From: Methylobacterium tardum
GTDB lineage: Bacteria; Pseudomonadota; Alphaproteobacteria; Rhizobiales; Beijerinckiaceae
Assembly (NCBI RefSeq): GCF_023546765.1
Contig: NZ_CP097484.1
Span: forward strand, 6,816,001 to 6,880,000
Direction: 5' to 3'
Length of the DNA stretch: 64,000 nt
The notes under the pieces are model-generated. The model had not been told where the DNA came from and ran no database searches. It worked only from the letters and a program-made list of their open reading frames with translations. Shown in pieces: positions 40,732 to 49,870 of the stretch. A program made the position numbers and the translations under genes. Positions within the stretch are counted from its first letter, which is position 1; the number at the start of each line of letters is the position of its first letter.

Positions 40732-41498
40732 ATGACGCCCCGGCACCGCGCCCTGACTCGCGACAGCCGCGCGCTCTGCGCTGCCGTTCTGTTCTCCACC
40801 CTGGTGCTTGCGTCGGCGGCGCGAGCCGAGCCGGTTCGCGCTGTGGTGGAATTGTTCACGAGCCAGGGCTGCGGCGCTTGCCGCACGGCCGATCCGGTTC
40901 TGCGCGATCTGTCCCGTCAGCCCGGGGTGATCGCTCTCACCCTGCCGGTGACCTACTGGGATTATCTCGGCTGGAAGGACACGCTGGCCCTGCGCCCGCT
41001 CACCGAGCGCCAGCGTGCCTATGCGAGGGCCGCGGCGCGCGCCAGGTGTTCACCCCGCAGGTTGTAATCGACGGCAGTGCCTTCGCGGTCGGTTCGGACA
41101 GGAGCGCGCTGGAGCGACTCCTGCGCGACGCCGCGCAGCGTGGGGGCTTGCCGGTGCCGGTACAGAGCGAGCGGCAGGGGGACCAGATCCTCGCCGAGGT
41201 CGGCGCCGCGCCTGAGGCCAAGACCGAGTTGCACGGCGACGTCTGGCTGGTGCCGGTGCTGCGCAGCCGGGCGATCGCGATCCAGGGCGGCGAGAATGGC
41301 GGCCGCACCGCGACTTACGTCAACGTCGTGCGGGGCATGCAGCGTCTCGGATCCTGGACCGGGCAGGCGACGCGCTTCGACGTGCCCGTGACGCAGACGA
41401 AGACGGCCGACGCCGACAGTTGGGTCGTCTTGCTTCAGGGAGCCGCGGACGGCCGCCCGGGCCGCATCTTCGGCGCGGCCAAAGGTCCGGGGCTGTAG
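40732..41498 (+). pseudogene. DUF1223 thioredoxin-fold secreted protein, one frameshift
   Basis: Exported thioredoxin-like protein of the DUF1223 family. Signal peptide, then VVELFTSQGCGACRTADPVL (CXXC near residue 48), YWDYLGWKDTLA near residue 77, all in frame 1; FTPQVVIDGSAFAVGS and VNVVRGMQRLGSWTG follow in frame 3. One base is missing near 41040, where restoring a G gives ARGQVFTPQVV. Corrected length is about 255 aa. Function is unknown. Starts 7 bp after the lpxXL stop. Confidence 0.8.
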
Positions 41499-41522
41499 CG
41501 GCCGGCCGCGGGATCGCGGGGT

Positions 41523-41744
41523 TCATTTCAGCGTGACGGGATCGATCTGTCGGCGGCCCTGCTGCCTGCGCCGGGCCCTGGACTCGCGGGCCAGTTCCGC
41601 CAGCCGCGCATCCAGGCGCTCGGACAGGCGGCCGACGAGCCCGATCGTCGCGTCGAGCGCGCGGCTGACCAGCGCGACCGTACCGGTGACGCCTCCGACG
41701 ACGAGGGTCTCGATAACGCGTCCGATCCGATGAACAATCCGCAT
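41523..41744 (-). CDS. Small single-span membrane protein
   Basis: 73 aa. A hydrophobic stretch (VIETLVVGGVTGTVALVSRAL) near residues 10-30 is followed by a helical basic C-terminus rich in Arg (RESRARRRQQGRRQ). GAGGTG lies at good distance before the ATG. Family not recognised. It is divergent from the DUF1194 gene and convergent with the DUF1223 gene. Confidence 0.6.
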   Translation of the reverse strand: MRIVHRIGRVIETLVVGGVTGTVALVSRALDATIGLVGRLSERLDARLAELARESRARRRQQGRRQIDPVTLK

Positions 41745-41990
41745 GTGGCACACCTCGCTGGAGACGGTGCCGACCGCACCGCTCAGCGGGCGAGGTAGCG
41801 CGCCGGGGTCCGGTCGGGATGAGGCGGAAAGCGGCGCAGCCCCGAGCGCGACGCGCGGAACTTTCCCCGTTTGTGGCACAGCGGCCTGCCGTCCCGCCGC
41901 GGTCCGGGCCGAACCAGAGGAGCGGCAGGCTCGTTGCATGGAGGTGGCCGTCCGCCGTCCCGTGTGGGCGCCCCTCACCGAGTGTCGGCC

Positions 41991-42707
41991 ATGCGGCGAC
42001 GCCATCTTCTGTCCGGGATGCTCGCCGCTGTGTCGCTGGCGGGCCGCCGCGCCGGCGCCGCCGAGCAGTCGGTCGACGTCTTGCTGGTCCTCGCCGTCGA
42101 TGTGTCGCTGAGCATCAGCGAGGACAGGTTCGAACTCGAACGGCGCGGCTATGCCGAGGCGTTCAGCGATCCGCGCGTCCTGCGCGCCATCGGAGAGGGG
42201 CCGAACGGCCGCATCGGGGTCGCGCTGTTCGACTGGGCGGGACCCGGGGAGCAGCAGATCGCGGTGGACTGGATGGTGATCGCCTCCGCGCGGGATGCGG
42301 ACGTTTTCGCGGCCAAGCTCGCCGCGGCGCCGCGACCGTTCTACGGCCGGACGGCGATCGGCTCGGCGCTCCGCTTCGCCTCCACGCTTCTGGCGCAGGC
42401 GCCGTATCGGACCGACCGCAGGGTGATCGACATCTCCGGCGACGGCACCGGCAATGCGGGCCCGTCCGTCACGGAGGCCCGGGACGCGGCCGTAGCGGCC
42501 GGCAGCACCGTCAACGGCATCGTCATCCTCACCGATCCGGAAGGCATGCCCGGCTTCCTGAAGGAACACACCAACCCGGCCGGCGGTCTGGCCGCCTATT
42601 ACCGCTCCGTCGTGATCGGGGGCGAAGGGGCCTTCGTGATGAGCGCCGAGAGCTTCGAGGCGTTCGGGCGCGCCCTCATCGCCAAGCTGGTGCGTGAGAT
42701 CTCCTGA
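41991..42707 (+). CDS. DUF1194 (von Willebrand A-like) secreted protein
   Basis: 238 aa. A twin-Arg-like N-terminus (MRRRHLLSGMLAA) and signal segment precede a VWA-type fold: LAVDVSLSISEDRFELERRGY (MIDAS-like DxSxS) near residue 35, RVIDISGDGTGN near residue 145, and GIVILTDP near residue 177. DUF1194 members are periplasmic or secreted with unknown role. It lies 33 bp before the M81 peptidase-type gene. Confidence 0.82.
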   Translation: MRRRHLLSGMLAAVSLAGRRAGAAEQSVDVLLVLAVDVSLSISEDRFELERRGYAEAFSDPRVLRAIGEGPNGRIGVALFDWAGPGEQQIAVDWMVIASARDADVFAAKLAAAPRPFYGRTAIGSALRFASTLLAQAPYRTDRRVIDISGDGTGNAGPSVTEARDAAVAAGSTVNGIVILTDPEGMPGFLKEHTNPAGGLAAYYRSVVIGGEGAFVMSAESFEAFGRALIAKLVREIS

Positions 42708-42739
42708 CCCGCCGCCGAACTGCCGAGGATCTCTCCCCG

Positions 42740-44245
42740 ATGCGCATTGCCGTGCTCCAATTCACGCACGAGACCGTGACCTTCCTGCCGAACGACACGG
42801 CTCGGGAAGACTTCATCTATCCAGGCTCGCCCGCCTCCGGAGAGGCGCTGCTCGCGACCGATCCGAAGGGCTACATGGGCGGCTTCGTGCGGGTGGCGCG
42901 CGAGCACCCGGGCGTCGAACTCGTCGGGATCACCTCGCCGCTCTGGCCGCGCACCGGCACTGCCTCGGGCTGGATCACCGCCGACGCCTACGCGTACTTC
43001 CTCGGAAACATAGTCGCGGAGCTGCACGCGCAGGGTCCCTTCGATGGCGTCTATCTGGCGCTGCACGGCGCGATGGCGGTCCGCGGGGTGCCCCGTCCGG
43101 AGGCCGACATCGCCCGGCAGGTCCGCGACGCGGTCGGGAAGCGGGCCGTGATCGCCGGGACCTTCGACCTGCACGGCAACGAGGATGACGCGTTCCTCGC
43201 CCACGCCGACATGGCGTTCGCGGTGAAGTACTTCCCCCACTACGACGGCCACCTCCAGGGCGAGCGCGCTGCCCGCATGCTTGTCCGGGCCGTGCGCGGC
43301 GACTACCGGCCGGCCCACCGCGTGATCAAGGTCCCGATCCTCTCGCCCACCGTGGTGCAGTGGACCGGCGCCGCGCCGTGGTCCGACCTCGTCCAGCGGG
43401 CCTTGGTCTGGGAGGCGCGCGAGCCCGACGTCTACGTCAATGTCTTCTTCGGCTTCCCCTGGGGCGACGCCGTGGACGGCGGCATGACCGTGCAGGCGAT
43501 GACCAACGGCGATCCCGACCTCGCCGACAGAGTGGCCCGGGACGTTGCCGCCTTCGCGTGGCGCCACCGGCAAAGTCTGCTGGACGCGGCGCGGATTCAC
43601 CCCATCGCGGACGGCGTGCGGCTTGCCCGTGAGGCCGTCGCCGCGGGGGAGGGGCCCGTCGTGCTGGCAGACCACAGCGACCGCTCCGGTCAGGCCACGT
43701 GGCTGCTGCGCGAGATCGTGGCGGGGGGCCTGACCCGGACCCTCGTCGCCACGGTCGCGTCGGCCGAAACCGTCGCGGACGCCTTCGCTCGCGGTCTCGG
43801 GCCGGGCGACGAATTCGACGCGGACGTGGGCGGCGGCGCCGACCCGTCCGCCGGAACTCCGGTGCGGATCACCGGAACCGTGCTGCAGGTAATCGCCGCG
43901 CCGGCGCCGGGCGTCGCCGGGAGCGGCGGCGGGGGTGGCCACTGGATCTGTATCGGCTTCGGATCCGGCAACGTTCTGGTGCTCAGCCCGCAACTCGCCC
44001 AGATCGTCGAGCCCGCCGAGCTCTGGAGCCTCGGCCTCGACCCGGCCGCGTTCGACGTGGTGGCGATCAAGTCACGGGTCCATTTCCGGCGCGGCTTCGA
44101 CGACAGCGGCTACGCCCGGACGATCCTGCTGGTCGAGCCGCCGGAGCCGTTCCTCGGCACGGTCCGGCTCGACCATCTGCTCTACAGCCAGATGCGGGCG
44201 GCCGACTTCTTCCCCTACGGCGATCCGCCGGAACCGGGGCCGTGA
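42740..44245 (+). CDS. M81-family metallopeptidase-like protein (MlrC type)
   Basis: 501 aa. The start FTHETVTFLPN matches the MlrC N-terminal metal-binding region, LALHGAM near residue 112 and AGTFDLHGNED near residue 144 are family motifs; the second half is the MlrC C-terminal domain. A Gly-rich run (SGGGGGH) near residue 398 is unusual and is supported by even reading on both sides. Named after a microcystin-degrading enzyme, but most members lie in catabolic operons and the substrate is unknown. Same direction as the Ldh2, MFS and UxaA genes. Confidence 0.85.
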   Translation: MRIAVLQFTHETVTFLPNDTAREDFIYPGSPASGEALLATDPKGYMGGFVRVAREHPGVELVGITSPLWPRTGTASGWITADAYAYFLGNIVAELHAQGPFDGVYLALHGAMAVRGVPRPEADIARQVRDAVGKRAVIAGTFDLHGNEDDAFLAHADMAFAVKYFPHYDGHLQGERAARMLVRAVRGDYRPAHRVIKVPILSPTVVQWTGAAPWSDLVQRALVWEAREPDVYVNVFFGFPWGDAVDGGMTVQAMTNGDPDLADRVARDVAAFAWRHRQSLLDAARIHPIADGVRLAREAVAAGEGPVVLADHSDRSGQATWLLREIVAGGLTRTLVATVASAETVADAFARGLGPGDEFDADVGGGADPSAGTPVRITGTVLQVIAAPAPGVAGSGGGGGHWICIGFGSGNVLVLSPQLAQIVEPAELWSLGLDPAAFDVVAIKSRVHFRRGFDDSGYARTILLVEPPEPFLGTVRLDHLLYSQMRAADFFPYGDPPEPGP

Positions 44246-44357
44246 CCGGGACGACATCCACCGCCGTGCCGTCACCCCGGGTGCTCGCGCAGCACGTGTG
44301 AGGGCGCTAGGTTCATCCCGCACGCGCCCGACGAGGCGCGGCCAGGGAGGACACGGA

Positions 44358-45428
44358 ATGCGGATTTCGGCCGACAGGCTGTCTGCTTATGTGCGAGACA
44401 TCTTCGTGCGCGAGGGCTGCGCGGAGGCGGAGGCCGAGCGGATCGGCCGCTTCCTCGTGGCCGCCAACCTCACCGGCCATGACTCCCATGGTGTCGTCCG
44501 CGTCACCCGCTACGTGGAATGGCTGCGGTCGGGCGAGGTCGAGGCCGGCCGAACGCCCGAGATCATCACCGACGCCCCGTCCTTCGCGCTCCTCGATGCG
44601 CAATACGGCTTCGGGCAGACGGCGGGGCCGTTCGCCACCGATCTCGGCATCGCCAAGGCCAAGGAGACGGGCGTTGCCATCGTCGCGCTCCGCCATGCCG
44701 GCCATCTCGGGCGCATTGGCGAGTGGGCGGAGCGCGCCGCTGCGGCCGGTCTGATCTCGATCCATTTCGTCAACGTGGCGGGGAGCCTGCTGGTCGCACC
44801 CTTCGGCTCGGTGGAACGCCGGTTCTCCACGGCGCCGTTCTCCGCTGGCTTCCCGGTTCCGGGCGCGGATCCGATCATCCTCGACTTCGCCACCTCGGCC
44901 GTGGCGGAGGGCAAGGTGCTGGTCGCGTCCCGAGGCGGCAAGCCGCTGCCGGAGGGCGCACTGATCGAGCCGGACGGAAGCCTCAGCGCTGATCCGGCCA
45001 CACTGTTCGGACCGCTCGAGGGCGTCGAGCGCGACAACCAGCGCGGCGCGGGGGCGATCCGGGCTTTCGGCGAGCACAAGGGTTCGGGTCTCGCCCTCAT
45101 CTGCGAGCTGCTCGCCGGGGCGTTCACCGGGTCCGGCGCCGCCGGGCCGGGCAAGCGGCGGATCTGCAATGGCATGCTGTCGATCTACGTGATGCCCGAG
45201 GCCTTCGGGACCGAGAACGCGCTCGCCGCCGAGGCGCGGACCTATCTCGACTTCTTCAAGAGCGCCAAGCCGATGCCCGGCGCCGAGGTGCTGCTGCCCG
45301 GCGAGCCGGAGCGGCGGATGCGGGCCGAGCGTCTCGCCGACGGCGTGCCCCTGCCCGAGCCCGTTTGGGAGACCCTGCTCGCCGCCGGACGTCCGCACGG
45401 GCTGGACGGCAACGCCTATCGCGACTGA
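44358..45428 (+). CDS. Ldh2/malate-dehydrogenase-family oxidoreductase
   Basis: 356 aa. The family start MRISADRLSAYV and the block TGHDSHGVVRV (catalytic His) near residue 45, LRHAGHLGRIGEW near residue 115, and GEHKGSGLALICELL near residue 240 identify the NAD(P)-dependent Ldh2 superfamily (malate, lactate, ureidoglycolate and 2,3-diketogulonate reductases). The exact hydroxy acid is not predictable. GGGAGGA precedes the ATG. It follows the MlrC-type gene and precedes the MFS carrier. Confidence 0.88.
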   Translation: MRISADRLSAYVRDIFVREGCAEAEAERIGRFLVAANLTGHDSHGVVRVTRYVEWLRSGEVEAGRTPEIITDAPSFALLDAQYGFGQTAGPFATDLGIAKAKETGVAIVALRHAGHLGRIGEWAERAAAAGLISIHFVNVAGSLLVAPFGSVERRFSTAPFSAGFPVPGADPIILDFATSAVAEGKVLVASRGGKPLPEGALIEPDGSLSADPATLFGPLEGVERDNQRGAGAIRAFGEHKGSGLALICELLAGAFTGSGAAGPGKRRICNGMLSIYVMPEAFGTENALAAEARTYLDFFKSAKPMPGAEVLLPGEPERRMRAERLADGVPLPEPVWETLLAAGRPHGLDGNAYRD

Positions 45429-45537
45429 ACCGGAGCCGCGCGCCCCGGACTCGACGAGATACGCCTGCGGAAGACCCTCGGATAACGGGGCGCCGCACTG
45501 CCCGGGGACGCCATCCCCGCGACGCGGGAGGAACAGG

Positions 45538-46848
45538 ATGTCCAGACTGCGCTGGCTGATGATCGGCCTCTGCATGGCCGCCAACGCCATCAACTACATC
45601 GACCGCGCCAACCTCGCAGTGGCCGCGCCGACCATGTCGAAGGAGCTGGGCCTCAGCGCCACCGATATGGGCCTGATCCTGTCGGGCTTCTTCTGGACCT
45701 ATGCGGTGATGCAGCTGCCCTTCGGCTACGTCGCCGACCGGGTCGGGGCGCGGCTGTCTCTGATGGTCGCGGTGGTCTGGTGGTCGGCCTGCACGGCGCT
45801 GACCGCCGCCGGCCGCGGATTCTTGTCCCTGCTCGGACTGCGCATGCTGCTGGGCGTCGGCGAGGCCGGGGCCTACCCGTCCTTCGCCAAGGTCGCGGCC
45901 TCGTGGTTCCCGCGCTCGGAGCGGAGCTTCGCCAGCAGCATTTTCGACAGCGGCTCCCGGGTCGGGTCGGCGCTCGCGATCCCCCTGGTCTCGTGGGTGA
46001 TCGCGACGCTCGGCTGGCGCGAATCCTTCATCATCACCGGCCTGCTCGGCTTCGTCTGGGCGGTGTTCTGGATGTGGCTCTACCGCGAGCCCGAGAACCA
46101 TCCGGCGGTGACGCCCGAGGAACTCGCAGCGCTGCGAGCCGCGCAGGAGCGGCCGAAAGCGGTCGACGCCGCCGAGGCCCAGAACCAAGTGCCGTGGCTG
46201 TCCCTGTTCCGCTACCGCACGGTCTGGGGCATGATGGCCGGGTTCTTCTGCCTGAACTTCGTGATCTACTTCTTCATCACGTGGTTCCCGACCTACCTGG
46301 TCAAGGCGCGGGGCTTCTCGCTGGCGGAGCTCGGCACGCTGGGCAGCCTCCCGGCGCTCGCCTCGATCCCGGCCGGCTGGCTCGGCGGCTTTGCGTCGGA
46401 CGCCCTCTACCGCAGGGGCTGGAGCCTCACGGCGGCGCGCAAGACCTGCCTCGTCGGCGGCATGCTGATGTCGTCGGTGATCACCCTGTCGATCATCGCG
46501 CCCAACATCTACGTGGCGCTGCTCTGCTTCGCCGTGGCCTATGGCAGCCTCGCCTTCACGGCCGCGTCGATCTGGGCTCTGCCCGGGGATGTAGCACCGA
46601 CACCCGCCCATGTCGCGTCGATCGGCGGCATCCAGAATTTCGCCTCGAACGTCGCCGGGATCGTGACGACCACCTTCACGGGGTTCATGCTGACCGTCAC
46701 CCAGGGTTCGTTCGCGATCCCGCTGATGGTGGCCGGCGGCTTCTGCCTGCTGGGCGCCTTCATCTACCTCTTTGTCGTCGGCGAGATCGCGCCGCTGCCG
46801 GTTCGGGACGCCCGCGCCCCGGCCTTCCGGACCGAAGCGGCCCGATGA
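45538..46848 (+). CDS. MFS transporter, anion:cation symporter (hexuronate/glucarate-like)
   Basis: 436 aa with 12 predicted spans. NYIDRANLAVAAP near residue 20 is the ACS-subfamily signature; GVGEAGAYPSFAKV near residue 105 is another. The subfamily takes up organic acids such as glucarate, galactarate and tartrate. A C-terminal tail ends in Ala/Arg. GGGAGGAAC is the ribosome site. The next gene is a sugar-acid dehydratase, so the pair probably imports and degrades a hexarate or related acid. Confidence 0.88.
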   Translation: MSRLRWLMIGLCMAANAINYIDRANLAVAAPTMSKELGLSATDMGLILSGFFWTYAVMQLPFGYVADRVGARLSLMVAVVWWSACTALTAAGRGFLSLLGLRMLLGVGEAGAYPSFAKVAASWFPRSERSFASSIFDSGSRVGSALAIPLVSWVIATLGWRESFIITGLLGFVWAVFWMWLYREPENHPAVTPEELAALRAAQERPKAVDAAEAQNQVPWLSLFRYRTVWGMMAGFFCLNFVIYFFITWFPTYLVKARGFSLAELGTLGSLPALASIPAGWLGGFASDALYRRGWSLTAARKTCLVGGMLMSSVITLSIIAPNIYVALLCFAVAYGSLAFTAASIWALPGDVAPTPAHVASIGGIQNFASNVAGIVTTTFTGFMLTVTQGSFAIPLMVAGGFCLLGAFIYLFVVGEIAPLPVRDARAPAFRTEAAR

Positions 46849-46883
46849 GCGAAGCCGCAACGACGGATTGTCAGGAGAGACCG

Positions 46884-48407
46884 ATGTCCGCCTATCCCGT
46901 CATCACCCTCCGACCCGACGACGGCGTCGTCGTTGCCCGCGGTGCCATCGAGCCGGGTACGCCGGTTGCGGATGGCGTCACGGCCGCCGAGCGGATCCCG
47001 GCCGGCCACAAGGTCGCGGTGCGTCCGCACCGGAGCGGGGAGGCGGTGACCAAGTACGGCCAGATCATCGGCTTCGCCAAGGACGACATCGCGGCCGGCC
47101 GGCACGTCCACGTCCACAATCTCGGGATGGGCGAGTTCGCCCGCGACTACGCGTTCGGCGTCGATGCCGTGCCGACGCGGCTCGTCACCCCGCCAGCCAC
47201 CTTCCAGGGCATCCGCCGCCGCGACGGCCGTGTGGCGACGCGCAACTATGTCGGCATCCTGACCTCGGTGAATTGCAGCGCCCACGTCGCCGACCTGATC
47301 GCCGACGCATTCCGGCGCCACCCGATCCTCGGGCTCGATCCGCTGGCCGCTTATCCGAACGTCGACGGCGTCGTGGCGCTGACCCACAAGACCGGCTGCG
47401 GCATGGCCATGGGCGAGCCGCTCCGGCTCCTGCGCCGGACGCTCGCGGGCTACGCGCGGCACGTCAACTTCTCGCACATCGTGATGATCGGGCTCGGCTG
47501 CGAGGTGAACCAGATTGGCGCCTTCCTGGAGGAGCAGGGCCTCGGCGACCGGATCCGCAGCATGAACATCCAGAGCCTCGGCGGGACGCGGAAGACCGTC
47601 GAGGCCGGCATCGACTTCGTGAAGGGCATCCTGGCCGAGGCGAACGTGGTCCATCGGGAGCCGGTGCCGGCGAGCGAGCTGATCGTCGCCCTGCAATGCG
47701 GCGGCTCCGACGGCTATTCGGGCGTCTCGGCGAACCCGGCGCTCGGCATCGCCAGCGACCTCGTGGTGCAGAATGGCGGCACGGTCATCCTGTCGGAGAC
47801 CACCGAGACCTACGGGGCGGAGCACCTCTTCACCCGCCGCGCGGTGAGCCCGGAGGTCGGCCAGAAGCTCGCCGACCTGATGCGCTGGTGGGAGGAATAC
47901 ACCCGCAAGGAGGGCTCCGAGATCGACGCGAATCCGTCGCCCGGCAACAAGGCGGGCGGCCTGACCACGATCCTGGAGAAGTCGCTCGGCGCCATGGCGA
48001 AGGCCGGAAGCACCAACCTGGTCGAGGTGCTGCGCTACGCCGATCCGGTCACCGCCAAGGGCTTCGTGTTCATGGACACGCCCGGCTACGACCCGGTCTC
48101 GGCGACCGGGCAGGTGGCGGGCGGGGCAAATCTTGTCTGCTTCACCACCGGCCGTGGCAGCGTGTTCGGCTGCAAGCCGGCGCCGTCGATCAAGATCGCT
48201 ACGAACTCGGCCATGTACCGACGGCTCGAGGAGGACATGGACGTCAATTGCGGCACGATCCTCGACGGAGAAGAAACCGTGGAGCAGGCCGGACAGCGGA
48301 TCTTCGAGCTGATCCTGAAGGTCGCCGGCGGCGAGCGCACGAAGAGCGAGCAGTTCGACTTTGGATCGTCGGAGTTCGCGCCCTGGCAGATCGGCGCGAC
48401 GGTGTGA
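46884..48407 (+). CDS. UxaA-family dehydratase (altronate/galactarate type)
   Basis: 507 aa. An N-terminal SAF domain (HKVAVRPHRSGEAVTKYG near residue 40) is joined to the main UxaA/GarD domain: RNYVGILTSVNCS near residue 119, THKTGCGM near residue 170, QCGGSDGYSGVSANPA near residue 272 and GCKPAPSIKIATNS near residue 432. It removes water from a sugar acid, using Fe or Mn. CAGGAGAGA before ATG 46884 decides this start; an ATG at 46845 overlapping the MFS stop is possible. A class C repeat follows. Confidence 0.88.
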   Translation: MSAYPVITLRPDDGVVVARGAIEPGTPVADGVTAAERIPAGHKVAVRPHRSGEAVTKYGQIIGFAKDDIAAGRHVHVHNLGMGEFARDYAFGVDAVPTRLVTPPATFQGIRRRDGRVATRNYVGILTSVNCSAHVADLIADAFRRHPILGLDPLAAYPNVDGVVALTHKTGCGMAMGEPLRLLRRTLAGYARHVNFSHIVMIGLGCEVNQIGAFLEEQGLGDRIRSMNIQSLGGTRKTVEAGIDFVKGILAEANVVHREPVPASELIVALQCGGSDGYSGVSANPALGIASDLVVQNGGTVILSETTETYGAEHLFTRRAVSPEVGQKLADLMRWWEEYTRKEGSEIDANPSPGNKAGGLTTILEKSLGAMAKAGSTNLVEVLRYADPVTAKGFVFMDTPGYDPVSATGQVAGGANLVCFTTGRGSVFGCKPAPSIKIATNSAMYRRLEEDMDVNCGTILDGEETVEQAGQRIFELILKVAGGERTKSEQFDFGSSEFAPWQIGATV

Positions 48408-48492
48408 TACGCTGGGTATCGTTTGCATTCTCCAGGATACCTTGAAACCTTCGTCCCGGAGGTATTCTGGTTCACCTCCGATCATCCGCCTC

Positions 48493-48604
48493 GTCATTCC
48501 GGGACACCGTAGGCGGACCCGGAATACAGAACCGCGTTCGGTGCCAATCCCTGACACCTCGGTGTGTCTGGATCCCGAACTCCGCTCCGCGGCCCCGGGA
48601 TGAC
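48493..48604. repeat. Palindromic element, class C, copy 3
   Basis: GTCATTCCGGG at 48493 pairs with CCCGGGATGAC ending 48604, with inner GACCCGGAATACAGA and GGATCCCGAACTCC arms. It lies between the convergent UxaA and saccharopine-dehydrogenase-like stops. Confidence 0.8.
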
Positions 48605-48619
48605 GACGGAAGATGATCG

Positions 48620-49666
48620 TCAGAGATCCGTCCGGACCACGTTCGGAAAGCCCAGGATGAAGTCCGGGCCGAAAGCGGTGACCGGCGTGTGGAAGCCCGC
48701 CGCCACCGCGCCGGCGGCGAGACGCCGGGCGACCTCCAGTGCCGTCCAAGCCGTCAGGGTGTAGCCCTCGGGCGTCTCCATGCGGCTCGCCGTCCGGTGG
48801 CCGGCTGCATTCCAGGCCTCCGCCAAGAAGGTGCTGCGGGCCGAAGCCCGCGCCGAGGCCGATGGCCCTGCCGGCAGCCGGTCGATGCCGCGGTTGATCA
48901 GACGCTGCGCGGTGCGTCCGGCGATGATCTTCCGAAGGCCGGCCGGCAGCCCGGCCGCCGCCGCCATGGCCGGGAACGCCTCGAAGAACACGTCGATGTT
49001 CGGGACGCCCGTGGAATACCATGCGCTCGACACGTCGCCCCAGCCGAGCCCGACGGTGCGCCGCGGGCCGCGGCCGAAATCGGCGCTGCTGCGGGGCGGG
49101 CTCGGCAATTCCACGATGCGGCCGTCCCGGCGCACCCGCGTCCCCCAGGCGATGCCCTCGGCCATGGTGCGGGCGGTGCCGCGGCTGAACCCGCCGAAGC
49201 CGCCGATCGAGATCCGGAGCTGCGTCGCGCCCGGCAGGCGGCGCGCCACATGGGCCGCAAGGCAATCGCTCGGGACCACGTCGAAGCCGGCAGCCGGAAG
49301 CAGGACGATCCCAGCCGCCTTCGCGTCAGCGTCCCGCGCCGCGAGGGCTTCCAGAACCTCGATCTCGCCGGTGATATCGAGGTAATGCGCGCCCGCAGCG
49401 AGGCAGGCTTCCGCCATGGGCCGCGCCGTCCTGGAGAACGGACCGGCCGCGTGGATCACCGTCGCGACCCCCGCCAGAATGGCGCGCAGGCGCGGGGGAT
49501 CGCCGAGGCGCGCGGCTCGCGTTTCGAGTCCCAGGCGCGCGGCCAAGGGCTGCAGCTTGTCCGGATCGCGACCCGCCAGGATCGGGCGCAGACCTTCGGC
49601 GACCGCATGCTCGGCCAGGAGCTGCCCGGTATAGCCATTGGCGCCGTAGATCAGGATCGCGGTCAT
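48620..49666 (-). CDS. Saccharopine dehydrogenase-like (trans-acting enoyl reductase type) protein
   Basis: 348 aa. N-terminal Rossmann motif YGANGYTGQLLA at residue 7, then AAGPFSRTARPMAEACLAAGAHYLDITGE near residues 73-100, which is typical for the saccharopine-dehydrogenase-like reductases including trans-acting enoyl reductases and hydroxylated lipid enzymes. Full length for the group. No lysine-pathway genes are nearby; the substrate is unknown. It is convergent with UxaA and divergent from putA. Confidence 0.82.
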   Translation of the reverse strand: MTAILIYGANGYTGQLLAEHAVAEGLRPILAGRDPDKLQPLAARLGLETRAARLGDPPRLRAILAGVATVIHAAGPFSRTARPMAEACLAAGAHYLDITGEIEVLEALAARDADAKAAGIVLLPAAGFDVVPSDCLAAHVARRLPGATQLRISIGGFGGFSRGTARTMAEGIAWGTRVRRDGRIVELPSPPRSSADFGRGPRRTVGLGWGDVSSAWYSTGVPNIDVFFEAFPAMAAAAGLPAGLRKIIAGRTAQRLINRGIDRLPAGPSASARASARSTFLAEAWNAAGHRTASRMETPEGYTLTAWTALEVARRLAAGAVAAGFHTPVTAFGPDFILGFPNVVRTDL

Positions 49667-49870
49667 GTCGGGTTTCTGCCACCGCTGTCGCCGGTGTCAA
49701 AACGCGCGGCCCGCGTGAGCGCTGTCCGTGCTGGGCGATGCCCCGGACGCCGCCCCGTGATCGGACGACGCATCCACGATCGTTGAGAGGCGCTTAAACC
49801 GCGGCGGCAGACGGCGTAGCCTGCACCCGGGCCGGCGAGAGAATTGCCAGCCGCTCCCGGGGGATGATCC

